Below, piece after piece: positions 47,610 through 57,127 of a DNA stretch of 64,000 nucleotides. Made by a program: the position numbers and the translations under genes. Where the stretch lies: the NCBI GenBank assembly GCA_028280635.1, contig JANQLM010000121.1:1-64000 (forward strand). The letters are read 5' to 3'. This DNA is from Halieaceae bacterium. Its GTDB lineage: Bacteria; Pseudomonadota; Gammaproteobacteria; Pseudomonadales; Halieaceae. Under the pieces are notes generated by a model that saw nothing but the letters and a program-made list of their open reading frames with translations, did no database searches and was not told the origin of the DNA. The first letter of the stretch is position 1, and every line of letters begins with the position of its first letter.

Positions 47610-48695
47610 ATGACTAACTACCGTGAAATCCAGGTGAAGCGCGAGAACATTCTCGACACCCGGGAACTGGAGCTGCCGCGGGCGGCGCTGGTGGAGGGGC
47701 AGGTACGCCTGGCCATCGACAAGTTCGCGCTGACCGCCAACAACGTCACCTATGCCGTGGCCGGCGACATGATCGGCTACTGGAACTTCTACCCCCGTGA
47801 GGACGGCTGGGGTGTTGTGCCTGTATGGGGAATCGGTGAAGTGGTGGAAAGCGCTCATCCCGGTATTGCGGTTGGCGAGCGGCTGTATGGCTTCTACCCG
47901 ATGGCCAGTGAGGTGGTGCTCAGCTTCGATGGCGCGGGCTCCGATACGCTGATGGAGAGCACGCCCCATCGGCAGGCACTGCCGGGCACCTACAACGCCT
48001 ATCGCCGCACGGCCGCCGACCCCGAGTTCCTGCAGCAGATGGAAGCGCAGCGCTGCATCTTCTTCCCGCTGTTTGCCACCTCCTACCTGTTGTACGACTT
48101 TCTGCTGGACAATGAGCTGTTCGGCGCCAGCCAGGTGTTGGTAGGTAGTGCCTCTTCCAAGACGGCCTATGGTATGGCCAAGCTGCTGCACGGCGACTCA
48201 TCGCTAAATGCGCGTCTGGTGGGTTTGACCTCCGCCGGCAACGTCGAGTTCGTGCAGTCCCTGGGCTGTTATGACAGCGTGGTGTGTTACGGCAACGAAG
48301 ACCAGCTCGATGCCTCCGTGCCGGCGGCCTACGTAGATATGTCCGGCAATGCCTCGCTCACGGCGGCGGTACATAATGTCTTCGGTGACCAGTTGAAGGT
48401 CAGCACCGCCGTCGGTGCCACCCATTGGCAGTCCTTTGGCGGTGACGTCTCGGCACTGCCAGGACCCAAGCCGGAAATGTTCTTTGCACCCTCCCAGATC
48501 GAGAAGCGTGACGCGGAGTGGGGCAGGGGCGAGGTGCTGCGTCGCGCCGGAGAGGCCACCGCAGAACTGGTGAAGGCTGTCAGCACCACGGTGGTTATCG
48601 AAAAGATTGACGAGGTGGCGGCAGCGGCGTCTGCCTGGCGCGACCTGGTCGAGAACCGGGTGGCCCCCACCCGCGGGTTGATGGTTTCGCTTTAG
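47610..48695 (+). CDS. DUF2855 family protein
   Basis: LAIDKFALTANNVTYAVAGDMIGYWNFYP...WGVVPVWGIGEVVES; ATG at 47610. Confidence 0.85.
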   Translation: MTNYREIQVKRENILDTRELELPRAALVEGQVRLAIDKFALTANNVTYAVAGDMIGYWNFYPREDGWGVVPVWGIGEVVESAHPGIAVGERLYGFYPMASEVVLSFDGAGSDTLMESTPHRQALPGTYNAYRRTAADPEFLQQMEAQRCIFFPLFATSYLLYDFLLDNELFGASQVLVGSASSKTAYGMAKLLHGDSSLNARLVGLTSAGNVEFVQSLGCYDSVVCYGNEDQLDASVPAAYVDMSGNASLTAAVHNVFGDQLKVSTAVGATHWQSFGGDVSALPGPKPEMFFAPSQIEKRDAEWGRGEVLRRAGEATAELVKAVSTTVVIEKIDEVAAAASAWRDLVENRVAPTRGLMVSL

Positions 48696-48704
48696 CGCAC
48701 AGCC

Positions 48705-49796
48705 CTAGAACGGCAGCCTGGCCAGCCCTTTGCTGACCAGAATGACTTCCCCGCTGTTTGCGGGCAGTGAAATGATGGTGCCGTCCTGCCCCAGTGTGTA
48801 GCTTGGGAAGATCACCTCCACCCCGTCCAGCCAGGCCGCGTCCAGCCCCGGTAGGGGTAGGGCCGGTACGATGTGGTAGAACAGCAGGTGCTTGACGCCG
48901 GCATCCCTGGCGGTTTCCGCGGCCTCCAGCGGGCTGGTGTGGTAGTCGAGAATATCGGCGGTGATTTTGGCGACGCTCTGGTTATTGGTGATGGTCGCCG
49001 CGCGATTGACGACGCCTACCAGCTCCGGCGACAGCGCTTCATGCACCAGCAGGTCGGCGCGGGCCGCCATCTGCTCCAGGTTGTAGGACTTGGCAGTATC
49101 GCCAGAGATCACGACCTTGCGGCCCGCATAGCTGACGCGGTAGCCCACCGCCGGTGATACGGGGGTGTGATCGACGCGGAACGCTTCCACGCTGACACCG
49201 TCCTTGGCATAGACCTTTGCCGCATCGCCATCGGGGGGCGCAGGGAAGGCCTGTGGCACCATGCCGGCGCCGGACAGCGGTGCGACCTCGTCACCGTGGT
49301 GGGTGTTGCGATAGACCGCATCCCGCTCGTAGGCCTTGTTGAAGCCGCCGATGATGTCACTGACGCCTGGCGGCCCGTAGACTGGCAGCGGGAAGCTGTG
49401 AGTGCCCTGTACCCAGCGCAGGGTCGCGATCTCCCCCAGGCCGTCAATGTGGTCAGAGTGGAAGTGGGTCAGGAAGACCGCCTCGATGTTGCCCAGCGGG
49501 TAGCGCAGCAGGCCCAGGTTGCGAGCGCCGTTGGTGCCGGCGTCGAAAATGAACATGCGCTCGCCGGCAATCACGGCGACACAGGGGCCCGAGCGCAGGC
49601 GATCGGGCATCGGGCCGCCGGCACCACACAACACGACATGCAATCCCGGCCCGAGGTCCTGCAGGGGTGTGGCCAGCATGGCACTGAGGGCGCCTCGCTC
49701 CATTACGCTGCGAGAGATGTCCGCACGTTTGAAGTAGGCGGGCACCGCGGCGATGGCCAGCAACAGGAACAGCAGTATCAGCAGTCGTCTCATCAA
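48705..49796 (-). CDS. MBL-fold metallo-hydrolase
   Basis: Intact FLTHFHSDHIDGL motif; VVISGDTAKS; N-terminal hydrophobic segment. Confidence 0.9.
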   Translation of the reverse strand: MMRRLLILLFLLLAIAAVPAYFKRADISRSVMERGALSAMLATPLQDLGPGLHVVLCGAGGPMPDRLRSGPCVAVIAGERMFIFDAGTNGARNLGLLRYPLGNIEAVFLTHFHSDHIDGLGEIATLRWVQGTHSFPLPVYGPPGVSDIIGGFNKAYERDAVYRNTHHGDEVAPLSGAGMVPQAFPAPPDGDAAKVYAKDGVSVEAFRVDHTPVSPAVGYRVSYAGRKVVISGDTAKSYNLEQMAARADLLVHEALSPELVGVVNRAATITNNQSVAKITADILDYHTSPLEAAETARDAGVKHLLFYHIVPALPLPGLDAAWLDGVEVIFPSYTLGQDGTIISLPANSGEVILVSKGLARLPF

Positions 49797-49825
49797 ATGT
49801 CCTGGTCAGGTGATGATGGTTCTAG

Positions 49826-50998
49826 TCATGTGAAGTGGAGCTCACCGTGCACCGCGTCACGAAACAAGGCGTCTAATTCTACTGCAGTTATGGGGCCGGC
49901 GTTGCTGGGGGTCGAAGGATCCGCAAAAGCGGCGGCGCCGATTTCGGCCGCCTCACTGGTGTCCAGTTCCAGGGCCGACAGGGCGTGGGGAATCTCCAGG
50001 GCGGATCGCAGGGCCAGCAATTCCTCGACCAGGTCGGCGGTGGTTGATCCGGCGATACCCAGTGCTTGGCAGAGCGCTGGCATGCGGGGTTCCAGGTAGC
50101 GCGCGTTGCGCGCCACGCCAAAGGGCAGGATCACTGCATTGGCCAGGCCGTGGTGCACGTTGTGGCGAGCGCCGATAACGTGGGACACCGAGTGGATCGA
50201 GCCCAGGCCCTTCTGGAACGCGGTGGCGCCCATGGAGGCTGCGACCAGCATATGGCCGCGAGCCTCCAGGTCATTGCCGTCGGTCACCGCACGCGGCAGC
50301 CACTGCCGCACCATGCGCATGGCTTCGATGGCAATACCCTCCGCCATCGGGTGATAGCCCGGCGCGCACCATGCCTCCAGGGCGTGCACAAAGGCATCCA
50401 CCCCGGTCCAGGCGGTGATACTGGGCGGCAGCCCCACGGTGAGGGTGGGGTCCGAAATCACCAGCGCCGGCATCATGGCCGGGTGAAAGATAATCTTTTT
50501 GGTGCGTGCTTCCTCGTCCAGGATCACCGCGGCGCGACCCACTTCCGAGCCCGTGCCGGCCGTGGTGGGTATCGCGATGACCGGCGCAATTGCGTCGGAG
50601 TCGGCGCGCGTCCAGTTGTCACCGATGTCTTCGAACACCCAGAGTGAATGGGATTGTCGCGCCACCAGTGCGATGGACTTGGCCGCGTCCAGGGCTGAGC
50701 CGCCACCCAGCCCGACCACACCGTCGCAGTCGCCGTCCAGAAAGGCTTTCACGCCGCTCTCCACGTGCCGTCCGGCAGGGTTGCCGTCGACATCGCTGTG
50801 AAACGCGGCCGTGAGACCGGCATCCTCGAGCAACTCCCGGGCGCGGGCGACAAAACCCAGATTCGCCAGCCCGCGGTCGGTCACCAGCAGCGGGCGCGAC
50901 AAACCCAGGGAACGGCAGGCCTTCGGCAGGTCCTCCAGTCGACCGTTTCCAAACCACATACGTGTGGGGTAGTGCCAGTTGGCGCTGGGCAGGCTCAT
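49826..50998 (-). CDS. Iron-containing alcohol dehydrogenase
   Basis: GLGGGSALDAAKSIAL; IPTTAGTGSEVGRAAVI; conserved His in SVSHVIGARHNVHHGLANAV. Confidence 0.93.
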   Translation of the reverse strand: MSLPSANWHYPTRMWFGNGRLEDLPKACRSLGLSRPLLVTDRGLANLGFVARARELLEDAGLTAAFHSDVDGNPAGRHVESGVKAFLDGDCDGVVGLGGGSALDAAKSIALVARQSHSLWVFEDIGDNWTRADSDAIAPVIAIPTTAGTGSEVGRAAVILDEEARTKKIIFHPAMMPALVISDPTLTVGLPPSITAWTGVDAFVHALEAWCAPGYHPMAEGIAIEAMRMVRQWLPRAVTDGNDLEARGHMLVAASMGATAFQKGLGSIHSVSHVIGARHNVHHGLANAVILPFGVARNARYLEPRMPALCQALGIAGSTTADLVEELLALRSALEIPHALSALELDTSEAAEIGAAAFADPSTPSNAGPITAVELDALFRDAVHGELHFT

Positions 50999-52372
50999 TT
51001 AAATGATTTCGAAGTAGCGCTTGAGCTGCCAGTCGGTGACCGCCTTGCGCTGTTCGGTGTCCTCCCACTCCCGGGTATAGGCGTAGTGGTCTACAAAGGC
51101 TTCACCGAACAGCTCCCGCGCGGCGCTGGATTTGCGCAGTCGGGCGGCGGCTTCACTCAAGGTGGTGGGCAGTTGCAGCGCCCGCGGGAAGCGGCCGCTG
51201 TAGGCATCGCCCGCGAAGGGCTCGCCCGGTTCCACCCGATGTTCGATGCCCCAGAAGCCGGAGCCAAAGGCGGCAGCCAGTGCCAGGTAGGGGTTGATGT
51301 CTGCCGCGGCGATCCGGTACTCAACCCGCTGCGCCGGTGGCGTACCCGGGATCGCCCGCAGCGCGCAGGTGCGGTTGTCGATGCCCCAGGTCGCCGCCGT
51401 GGGCGCCCAGAAACCCGGTACCAGGCGGGTGTAGCTATTGCAGGTGCCCGCCACCAGGCACAGCAGTTCCGGCAGCAGCTTCTGCTGGCCGCCGATAAAC
51501 CAGCGCATGGTGTCGGAGATGTTGTTGGGTTTGCTCTCGTCGTGGAACACAGGCTGGTCGTCACCATCCTGCAGGGACAGGTGCAGGTGGCCTGACTGGC
51601 CGGGGTAGTCACCGGACCAGCGTGCCATGAAAGTGGCCATCAGGCCCTGCTGTTGGGCCAGCACCTTGGTGAAGGTCTTGAACAGGGTGGCGTTGTCGGC
51701 GGCGCGCAGGGCAGGGGTGTGTTCCAGGGCCGCCTCCAGCACCCCGGGCCCGGTTTCGGTGTGCAGTCCTTCCAGGGTCATCCCCATGCCTGCGGTCATG
51801 GCCAGCAACTGGTGGTAGAAGTCCGCGTGGGTCGAGTTGCGCAGCACCGAGTAACCGAAGTTCCCCGGCGTCATCGGTTGCGGATTGCGATAGCCCTTGT
51901 CCTGCAGGCTGTCCGGCGTTTCGTCGAACAGGAAAAACTCGAATTCCGCGGCCGCCGTAGCGCTGAAACCCAGGGATTCACCGCGGGCCAGGACTCGCTT
52001 GAGCAGGGCGCGGGGACAGACGGCGGCCGCCTCATGCCCATCGAAGTCGGCGAGAAACAGGGTGCTCTGGTGGTCTTCCAGGGGCAGGGGGCGACAACTC
52101 GACGGATCGATATGTGCCCAGGCATCGGGGAAGGCGCGCGCCCAGCCGGTATAGGAATCCTCGGCGTAAAGCTCGTCGGCGGAATCCCAGCCGAAGATGA
52201 CGTCACAGAAGCCAAAGCCTTTTTCCAGTGCGGAGAGAAACTTCTTGCGGCTGACGTATTTACCGCGCATTACGCCGTCGAGATCCGTCACAGCGAGCTT
52301 GATGTTCTCGATGCCGGCCTCGCGAACGAACGAAGCGGCACTTTCGCTGTCAATTACATTCCTTGCATCCAC
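50999..52372 (-). CDS. Glutamine synthetase family protein (gamma-glutamylpolyamine synthetase-like)
   Basis: GKYVSRKKF; QSGHLHLSLQD; NSYTRLVPGFWAPTAATWGIDNRTCALR. Confidence 0.9.
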   Translation of the reverse strand: MDARNVIDSESAASFVREAGIENIKLAVTDLDGVMRGKYVSRKKFLSALEKGFGFCDVIFGWDSADELYAEDSYTGWARAFPDAWAHIDPSSCRPLPLEDHQSTLFLADFDGHEAAAVCPRALLKRVLARGESLGFSATAAAEFEFFLFDETPDSLQDKGYRNPQPMTPGNFGYSVLRNSTHADFYHQLLAMTAGMGMTLEGLHTETGPGVLEAALEHTPALRAADNATLFKTFTKVLAQQQGLMATFMARWSGDYPGQSGHLHLSLQDGDDQPVFHDESKPNNISDTMRWFIGGQQKLLPELLCLVAGTCNSYTRLVPGFWAPTAATWGIDNRTCALRAIPGTPPAQRVEYRIAAADINPYLALAAAFGSGFWGIEHRVEPGEPFAGDAYSGRFPRALQLPTTLSEAAARLRKSSAARELFGEAFVDHYAYTREWEDTEQRKAVTDWQLKRYFEII

Positions 52373-52427
52373 AGGCGGCCCTTTGTTTTGTGTCGTCGTT
52401 CAACGGAAGCCTCGCTATCATAGACGT

Positions 52428-53384
52428 ATGCTTGATACACGACCACTGCTCCTCGAATCGGACTTCCCGGTAATCCATCGGCAGCAGATCAGTACCCTGC
52501 AGGTGAACCTGGGCTACCGCTGTAACCTCAGCTGCGTGCACTGCCACGTCAATGCCGGGCCCACCCGCACCGAGGAAATGGACGCCGAGACCGTCGACCA
52601 GCTGATCATGCTGTTGGACCGGTTGGTGCCGGCCACCCTGGACCTCACCGGCGGTGCCCCGGAGCTCAACCCCCATTTCCGCCGGTTGGTGCGTGCGGCC
52701 CGCGAGCGCGGCATCGAGGTGATCGACCGCTGCAACCTGACCATCCTGTTCGAGCCGGGCCAGGAAGACCTGGGTCAGTTCCTGGCCGGCGAGGGTGTAG
52801 TGATCACGGCCTCCCTGCCCTGCTACCTGGAGGAAAACGTCGAACAGCAGCGCGGCAAGGGTGTGTACGATGAGAGCATTCGCGCCATCCGTTATCTCAA
52901 TGAGCTGGGCTATGGCGACGCGCTGGAGTTGAACCTGGTGTACAACCCGGTGGGACCGGTGCTGCCGCCACCCCAGGAGGGTCTGCAGGCTGATTACAAG
53001 CGCGAGCTGGCGAATCGCTATGGCATTGTGTTTAACCAGCTGTTCACGATCACCAATATGCCTATCAGTCGCTTCGGCGCGGTACTGCTGTCCCAGGACC
53101 AGTACTACGACTATATGCACCTGCTGCGCGACAGTTTCAGCGCCGCCAATCTCGATACGGTCATGTGCCGCAGCCTGGTGAGCGTGGACTGGCAGGGTAA
53201 CCTTTACGACTGCGACTTCAACCAGATGCTGGAGATTCCGCTGGTGGCCAGCGACCGGCGCCGCCATATACGTGACCTGCTGGCCGACCCGACGCTGGCG
53301 AATACGCGCATTACCACGGGCGAACACTGCTATGGCTGCACCGCCGGCCAAGGCAGTAGCTGTGGCGGCGCCCTGGAGAGTTGA
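52428..53384 (+). CDS. arsS: Arsenosugar biosynthesis-type radical SAM protein (ArsS-like)
   Basis: LGYRCNLSCVHCHVNAGPTRTEEM CxxxCxxC; C-terminal CYGCTAGQGSSCGGAL. Confidence 0.88.
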   Translation: MLDTRPLLLESDFPVIHRQQISTLQVNLGYRCNLSCVHCHVNAGPTRTEEMDAETVDQLIMLLDRLVPATLDLTGGAPELNPHFRRLVRAARERGIEVIDRCNLTILFEPGQEDLGQFLAGEGVVITASLPCYLEENVEQQRGKGVYDESIRAIRYLNELGYGDALELNLVYNPVGPVLPPPQEGLQADYKRELANRYGIVFNQLFTITNMPISRFGAVLLSQDQYYDYMHLLRDSFSAANLDTVMCRSLVSVDWQGNLYDCDFNQMLEIPLVASDRRRHIRDLLADPTLANTRITTGEHCYGCTAGQGSSCGGALES

Positions 53385-54058
53385 ACAAACCCACGCTCAG
53401 CCTGGTGATGCCCGTCTTGAACGAAGCGCCGGAGCTGGCGCTCCGCCTCGACGCCCTTCAGCCATGGCGCGCCAGCGCCGAGCTGATCCTGGTGGATGGT
53501 GGCAGCGAGGACGCTAGCCTGGGCATTGCCGCTTCCCGGGTTGACCGGGTGCTGGAATCTCCCCCCGGTAGAGCTCGCCAGCAGAACACCGGTGCCGGCG
53601 CGGCCGCTGGCGACTATCTTTTGTTCCTCCACAGTGATACCCGACTGACCATAGAGCCCACTGCGCTCCTCGAAGCGCTGGGGAAAGCGCCGGCCTGGGG
53701 CTTTTTTTCGGTGCGGCTGGCGGGCCGCGACTGGCGCTTCCGTATCATTGAACGCTTCATGTGCTGGCGCTCACGGCTGACCCGGGTGGCGACCGGTGAC
53801 CAGGCCCTGTTTGTCAGGCGCGAGCTGTTTGAACAACTCGGCGGCTTTGCCGACCTGCCGCTGATGGAAGACGTGGAGCTCAGCAAGCGCCTGCGGCGGG
53901 TCGCCAACCCCGTCATCATGGCGCCGCCGGCTGTCACCTCAAGCCGGCGTTGGGAACGGCGCGGTGTAGTGCGCACGGTATTGCTGATGTGGGAACTGCG
54001 GCTGCGGTACTGGCTGGGCGCCGCTCCCGCTGACCTGGCGCGGCGCTACCGTGCCTGA
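53381..54058 (+). CDS. TIGR04283-like glycosyltransferase
   Basis: SLVMPVLNEAPELALRLDALQPWRASAELILVDGGSEDAS; RARQQNTGAGAAAGDYLLFLHSDT; probable TTG start. Confidence 0.88.
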   Translation: MNKPTLSLVMPVLNEAPELALRLDALQPWRASAELILVDGGSEDASLGIAASRVDRVLESPPGRARQQNTGAGAAAGDYLLFLHSDTRLTIEPTALLEALGKAPAWGFFSVRLAGRDWRFRIIERFMCWRSRLTRVATGDQALFVRRELFEQLGGFADLPLMEDVELSKRLRRVANPVIMAPPAVTSSRRWERRGVVRTVLLMWELRLRYWLGAAPADLARRYRA

Positions 54059-54656
54059 GCTGCTGATTGCGCAACTGGCGCGGGCGCCGGACGCTGGCAA
54101 GGTGAAGACACGCCTGTTTGCCGCCCTGGAGCCTGCCCGGGCCGCTGAGCTGCATGCGGCGATGGTGTTGTATATCTGTCGGCAACTGTCCCCCGCGGGG
54201 CATCTGCAGGTATGGGTACAGGGTGATATGTCGGACCCGTTGTTTGCCGACTGCCTTACCCAGGGTGCCCGCAGCCTGCATCCCCAGCACGGTGACGATC
54301 TGGGCGCACGTATGTCCCACATCGTCAAAACCGGGCTTGAGACCGCAGGCCGGGTGTTGCTGGTGGGCAGTGATGCCCCGGGACTGAAAGCCAGCCACGT
54401 TGCCGCGGTGGCGGCGGCGCTGGAGTCGGCCGATGCCGCGTTTGTGCCGGCGCTGGATGGCGGCTATGTGATGCTGGGACTGGCGGGGCACTGTCCCGAG
54501 CTATTCACTGGCATACCCTGGGGCACTGACAGAGTGCTGGCCTTGAGCCTGGAGGCCCTGGCGGGGGCCGGCCGTCGCGCGGTAGTGCTGGACCCCGTGC
54601 CGGACATCGATCGACCCGAGGACCTCCGGTACCTGCCGGAAGACCTGGTCTGGTGA
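54051..54656 (+). CDS. TIGR04282/DUF2064-like glycosyltransferase
   Basis: LARAPDAGKVKTRLFAAL; LLVGSDAPGL; ALDGGYVMLGL; GTG start overlapping the upstream gene. Confidence 0.88.
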   Translation: MPELLIAQLARAPDAGKVKTRLFAALEPARAAELHAAMVLYICRQLSPAGHLQVWVQGDMSDPLFADCLTQGARSLHPQHGDDLGARMSHIVKTGLETAGRVLLVGSDAPGLKASHVAAVAAALESADAAFVPALDGGYVMLGLAGHCPELFTGIPWGTDRVLALSLEALAGAGRRAVVLDPVPDIDRPEDLRYLPEDLVW

Positions 54657-54669
54657 AGCCCACTCGCGC

Positions 54670-55059
54670 TCAGGCGCTGGCCGAGGCCTCCTCCGGTACC
54701 GGCGTCGTCACCGGGCTCGACCGCTCGTAGAGCAAAAACGCAATCGCCGTGCAGTAACTCAGGTTGGTCTGCAGTTCCTTGTCCGGATCGCTGAGAAAAG
54801 CGCGCTGGCTGGCCAGTCCGCGAACCCTGGAAGCCAGGTCCGGATTGAACGCCAGGTGCTTGTCCCAGATATCACGGTGCTGCATCGGCGTGATGTGGAA
54901 AATGCCGAGGCCGTCATTACGAGCTGAGAATAACCCGAGATCGGGTGCGTTGGTTGCGGCAGAGAGCAGGAAAGCTTCGGTGTCGGGATTCCACACCCCC
55001 AAGTATTGCAGGGTGGGCTGGATTACCTGGTCCTTCAGGTGTTCCACCGTTACGTACAT
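54670..55059 (-). CDS. Phage-type lysozyme/transglycosylase-like fold protein (hypothetical)
   Basis: LKDQVIQPTLQYLGVWNPDTEAFLLSAATNAPDLGLFSARNDGLGIFHITPMQHRDIWDKHLAFNPDLASRV resembles small phage structural proteins of the 'RPTL..LG....AE.LL..TA' type. Confidence 0.55.
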   Translation of the reverse strand: MYVTVEHLKDQVIQPTLQYLGVWNPDTEAFLLSAATNAPDLGLFSARNDGLGIFHITPMQHRDIWDKHLAFNPDLASRVRGLASQRAFLSDPDKELQTNLSYCTAIAFLLYERSSPVTTPVPEEASASA

Positions 55060-55363
55060 ACAAGCACCATGTAGCCACCTCACAGCGTGCACCGCGACCG
55101 CCGAGTAAAGGGGATACTGGCAATGCAGGCACGGATCCAGTCAGGGTGGATTAGGGTTGCCCCGCGTCCACAGTCCGTCATGTTTCGTTCGCACCGCACG
55201 TTTCGCAGGCATTTCACTGCTCCCGCTACTCGTACGTGGCAATGGTCAGGCAGGGTGTTCAGGCCTGCCGGCACGGCTGTTAGCCGATTGTTTTTATTGT
55301 GGTTTTTATTTAAACACAGCTTCCCGGGCGTGGCTATACAAAGATAGGCGGCAAGCGGCTGCC

Positions 55364-55729
55364 CTAGCCACCCGCCAGTTTCACTCGATAGCCGCGTTTT
55401 TCGAGTTCCTGTTTCAGGGTGTCGCGGGCATCGCCCTGGATTTCTATGCTGCCCTCGCGGGTGCTGCCACCCACGCCGCAGCGCTTTTTCAGTTCCTTGG
55501 CCAGCACTTTCAGTTGATCGGGAGGCAAGGGCAGGCCGTCGATAACTGTCACGGCCTTGCCACCGCGGCCCTTGGTCTCCCGGCGGATGCGCACCACGCC
55601 GTCCCCGGTGCTGGCGGGCCGTGCCTTGCCGCAAACGCACTGGGCTACCGCCCGCTGACACTGGGGACAAAGGCGACCGAGCTCCGTCGAGTACACGGGG
55701 CGACTGTCACGGCCTTTCGACCTGCCCAT
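55364..55729 (-). CDS. yciH: Translation initiation factor Sui1/eIF1-like (YciH)
   Basis: VRIRRETKGRGGKAVTVIDGLPLPPDQLKVLAKELKKRCGVGGSTREGSIEIQGD. Confidence 0.93.
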   Translation of the reverse strand: MGRSKGRDSRPVYSTELGRLCPQCQRAVAQCVCGKARPASTGDGVVRIRRETKGRGGKAVTVIDGLPLPPDQLKVLAKELKKRCGVGGSTREGSIEIQGDARDTLKQELEKRGYRVKLAGG

Positions 55730-55835
55730 GGCGGTTTTCCTGTGGTAGTGGCAGCGTCGGTATAATAGCGCCGCCGCGCTGCTGCAAACCAGAGCAGCCG
55801 GCGTCGACATTGGCATTCAGCAGGAGATCCGGGCG

Positions 55836-56066
55836 ATGGGCCAGGAAGACCAGTTGCAGCGGTTGCGGCAGCAGGTAGTGGAGCTACAAACGCAGGTGGC
55901 TTTCCAGGAGCAGGCGATGACTGACCTCAGCGAGGCCCTGGCCAGCCAGCAGCGCGACCTGGCGGCTATCCAGCGAGAGTGGGCTGCCGTGAAACAGCAG
56001 TATGCGAGCCTGCGTGAGCAACTGCCGGCAACGACACCGGCGGATGAAAAACCGCCTCATTACTGA
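55836..56066 (+). CDS. slyX: SlyX-like protein
   Basis: LRQQVVELQTQVAFQEQAMTDLSEALASQQRDLAAIQREW...EKPPHY. Confidence 0.85.
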   Translation: MGQEDQLQRLRQQVVELQTQVAFQEQAMTDLSEALASQQRDLAAIQREWAAVKQQYASLREQLPATTPADEKPPHY

Positions 56067-56091
56067 CGCCCGGCAAGTAGGTCATGGCGTG

Positions 56092-56493
56092 TCAGCCCAG
56101 GGCTTCCACGTCCTCTGCCTGGGGGCCCTTGTCACTGTCGACCACCACAAAGGAGACGCGCTGCCCGTCGCGTAGCTGACGCCGATCGCGGTTCGGCCCG
56201 CGGATAGAGCGGAAGTGTACGAAGATCTCCTCACCATTCTGGCGGCGGATAAAGCCAAAGCCCTTGCTGACATTGAACCATTTTATCTCGCCTTCCTCGC
56301 GTCCATCGGTGGCGTTTTCGTCGCCCCGGTGGGGGCCTGAAGGCCCGACCGCCAGCAGCGATGCCGCGCAACAGGCGGCGACCAGGACCAGTGCCAGCAA
56401 CACAGGGTGTTGCGCCAGCTTGAAATAGGTCACCAGCGCGGTCGCGACCAGCGCGGCGGTGATGGCAAGCAGCAGTTGGTACGGTAGTCTCAT
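56092..56493 (-). CDS. Membrane-anchored cold-shock-domain protein
   Basis: Two N-terminal hydrophobic segments then GEIKWFNVSKGFGFIRRQNGEEIFVHFRSI CSD. Confidence 0.88.
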   Translation of the reverse strand: MRLPYQLLLAITAALVATALVTYFKLAQHPVLLALVLVAACCAASLLAVGPSGPHRGDENATDGREEGEIKWFNVSKGFGFIRRQNGEEIFVHFRSIRGPNRDRRQLRDGQRVSFVVVDSDKGPQAEDVEALG

Positions 56494-56754
56494 GAGGGCT
56501 GTTCGCTTGGCGTGTGCGCGCCACTATACCGAATTCGTGAACACGCTGCGCATCCCGGGGCGCCAGGGCGGCGAGGGGGCTAAGCGGGTAATGCCAGGCC
56601 GAAACAACTATGCCCCAAGGGAAAGTTTTGGGGGAAAGGGGGGCCGTACTGCAGTGAACACAGCAGCGGTAAACATCGGCCAGGCGCCAACTGAGCCCGG
56701 CTGCGAAAGGAGGGCGGGGCGCCTGCTGCGAGCAGCCTGTGCCCCGCGCGGCGG

Positions 56755-56979
56755 TCAGACTTTTGCTACGTCTTCCGCCTGCAGCCCCTTGGGGCCCTCA
56801 ACAATCGTAAATTCGACTTCCTGTCCTTCATTCAGGGTGCGGTAGCCATCGCCCTGGATGGAACGGAAGTGTACAAAGACATCTTCATTGCTGTTCTCAT
56901 CCCGGGTGATGAACCCGAACCCCTTGGCATTGTTAAACCACTTTACGGTGCCAGTTACCCGCTCACTCATACCACTCAT
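56755..56979 (-). CDS. Cold shock protein (CspA family)
   Basis: [32 protein letters not shown]. Confidence 0.95.
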   Translation of the reverse strand: MSGMSERVTGTVKWFNNAKGFGFITRDENSNEDVFVHFRSIQGDGYRTLNEGQEVEFTIVEGPKGLQAEDVAKV

Positions 56980-57127
56980 CCTCGACTTGTAGCCCTTTCT
57001 TCGTTGTTATATCCAGCCGCGGTACTGCTAGTTTTTTAGTCGTTATCCGCGCCTGGAACTTGTATTCCTTGCATCGAGGGTATGGCCCGAAGGCCACCGG
57101 CGCTTTCTTTGCGCCTTGTCTTTAGCG

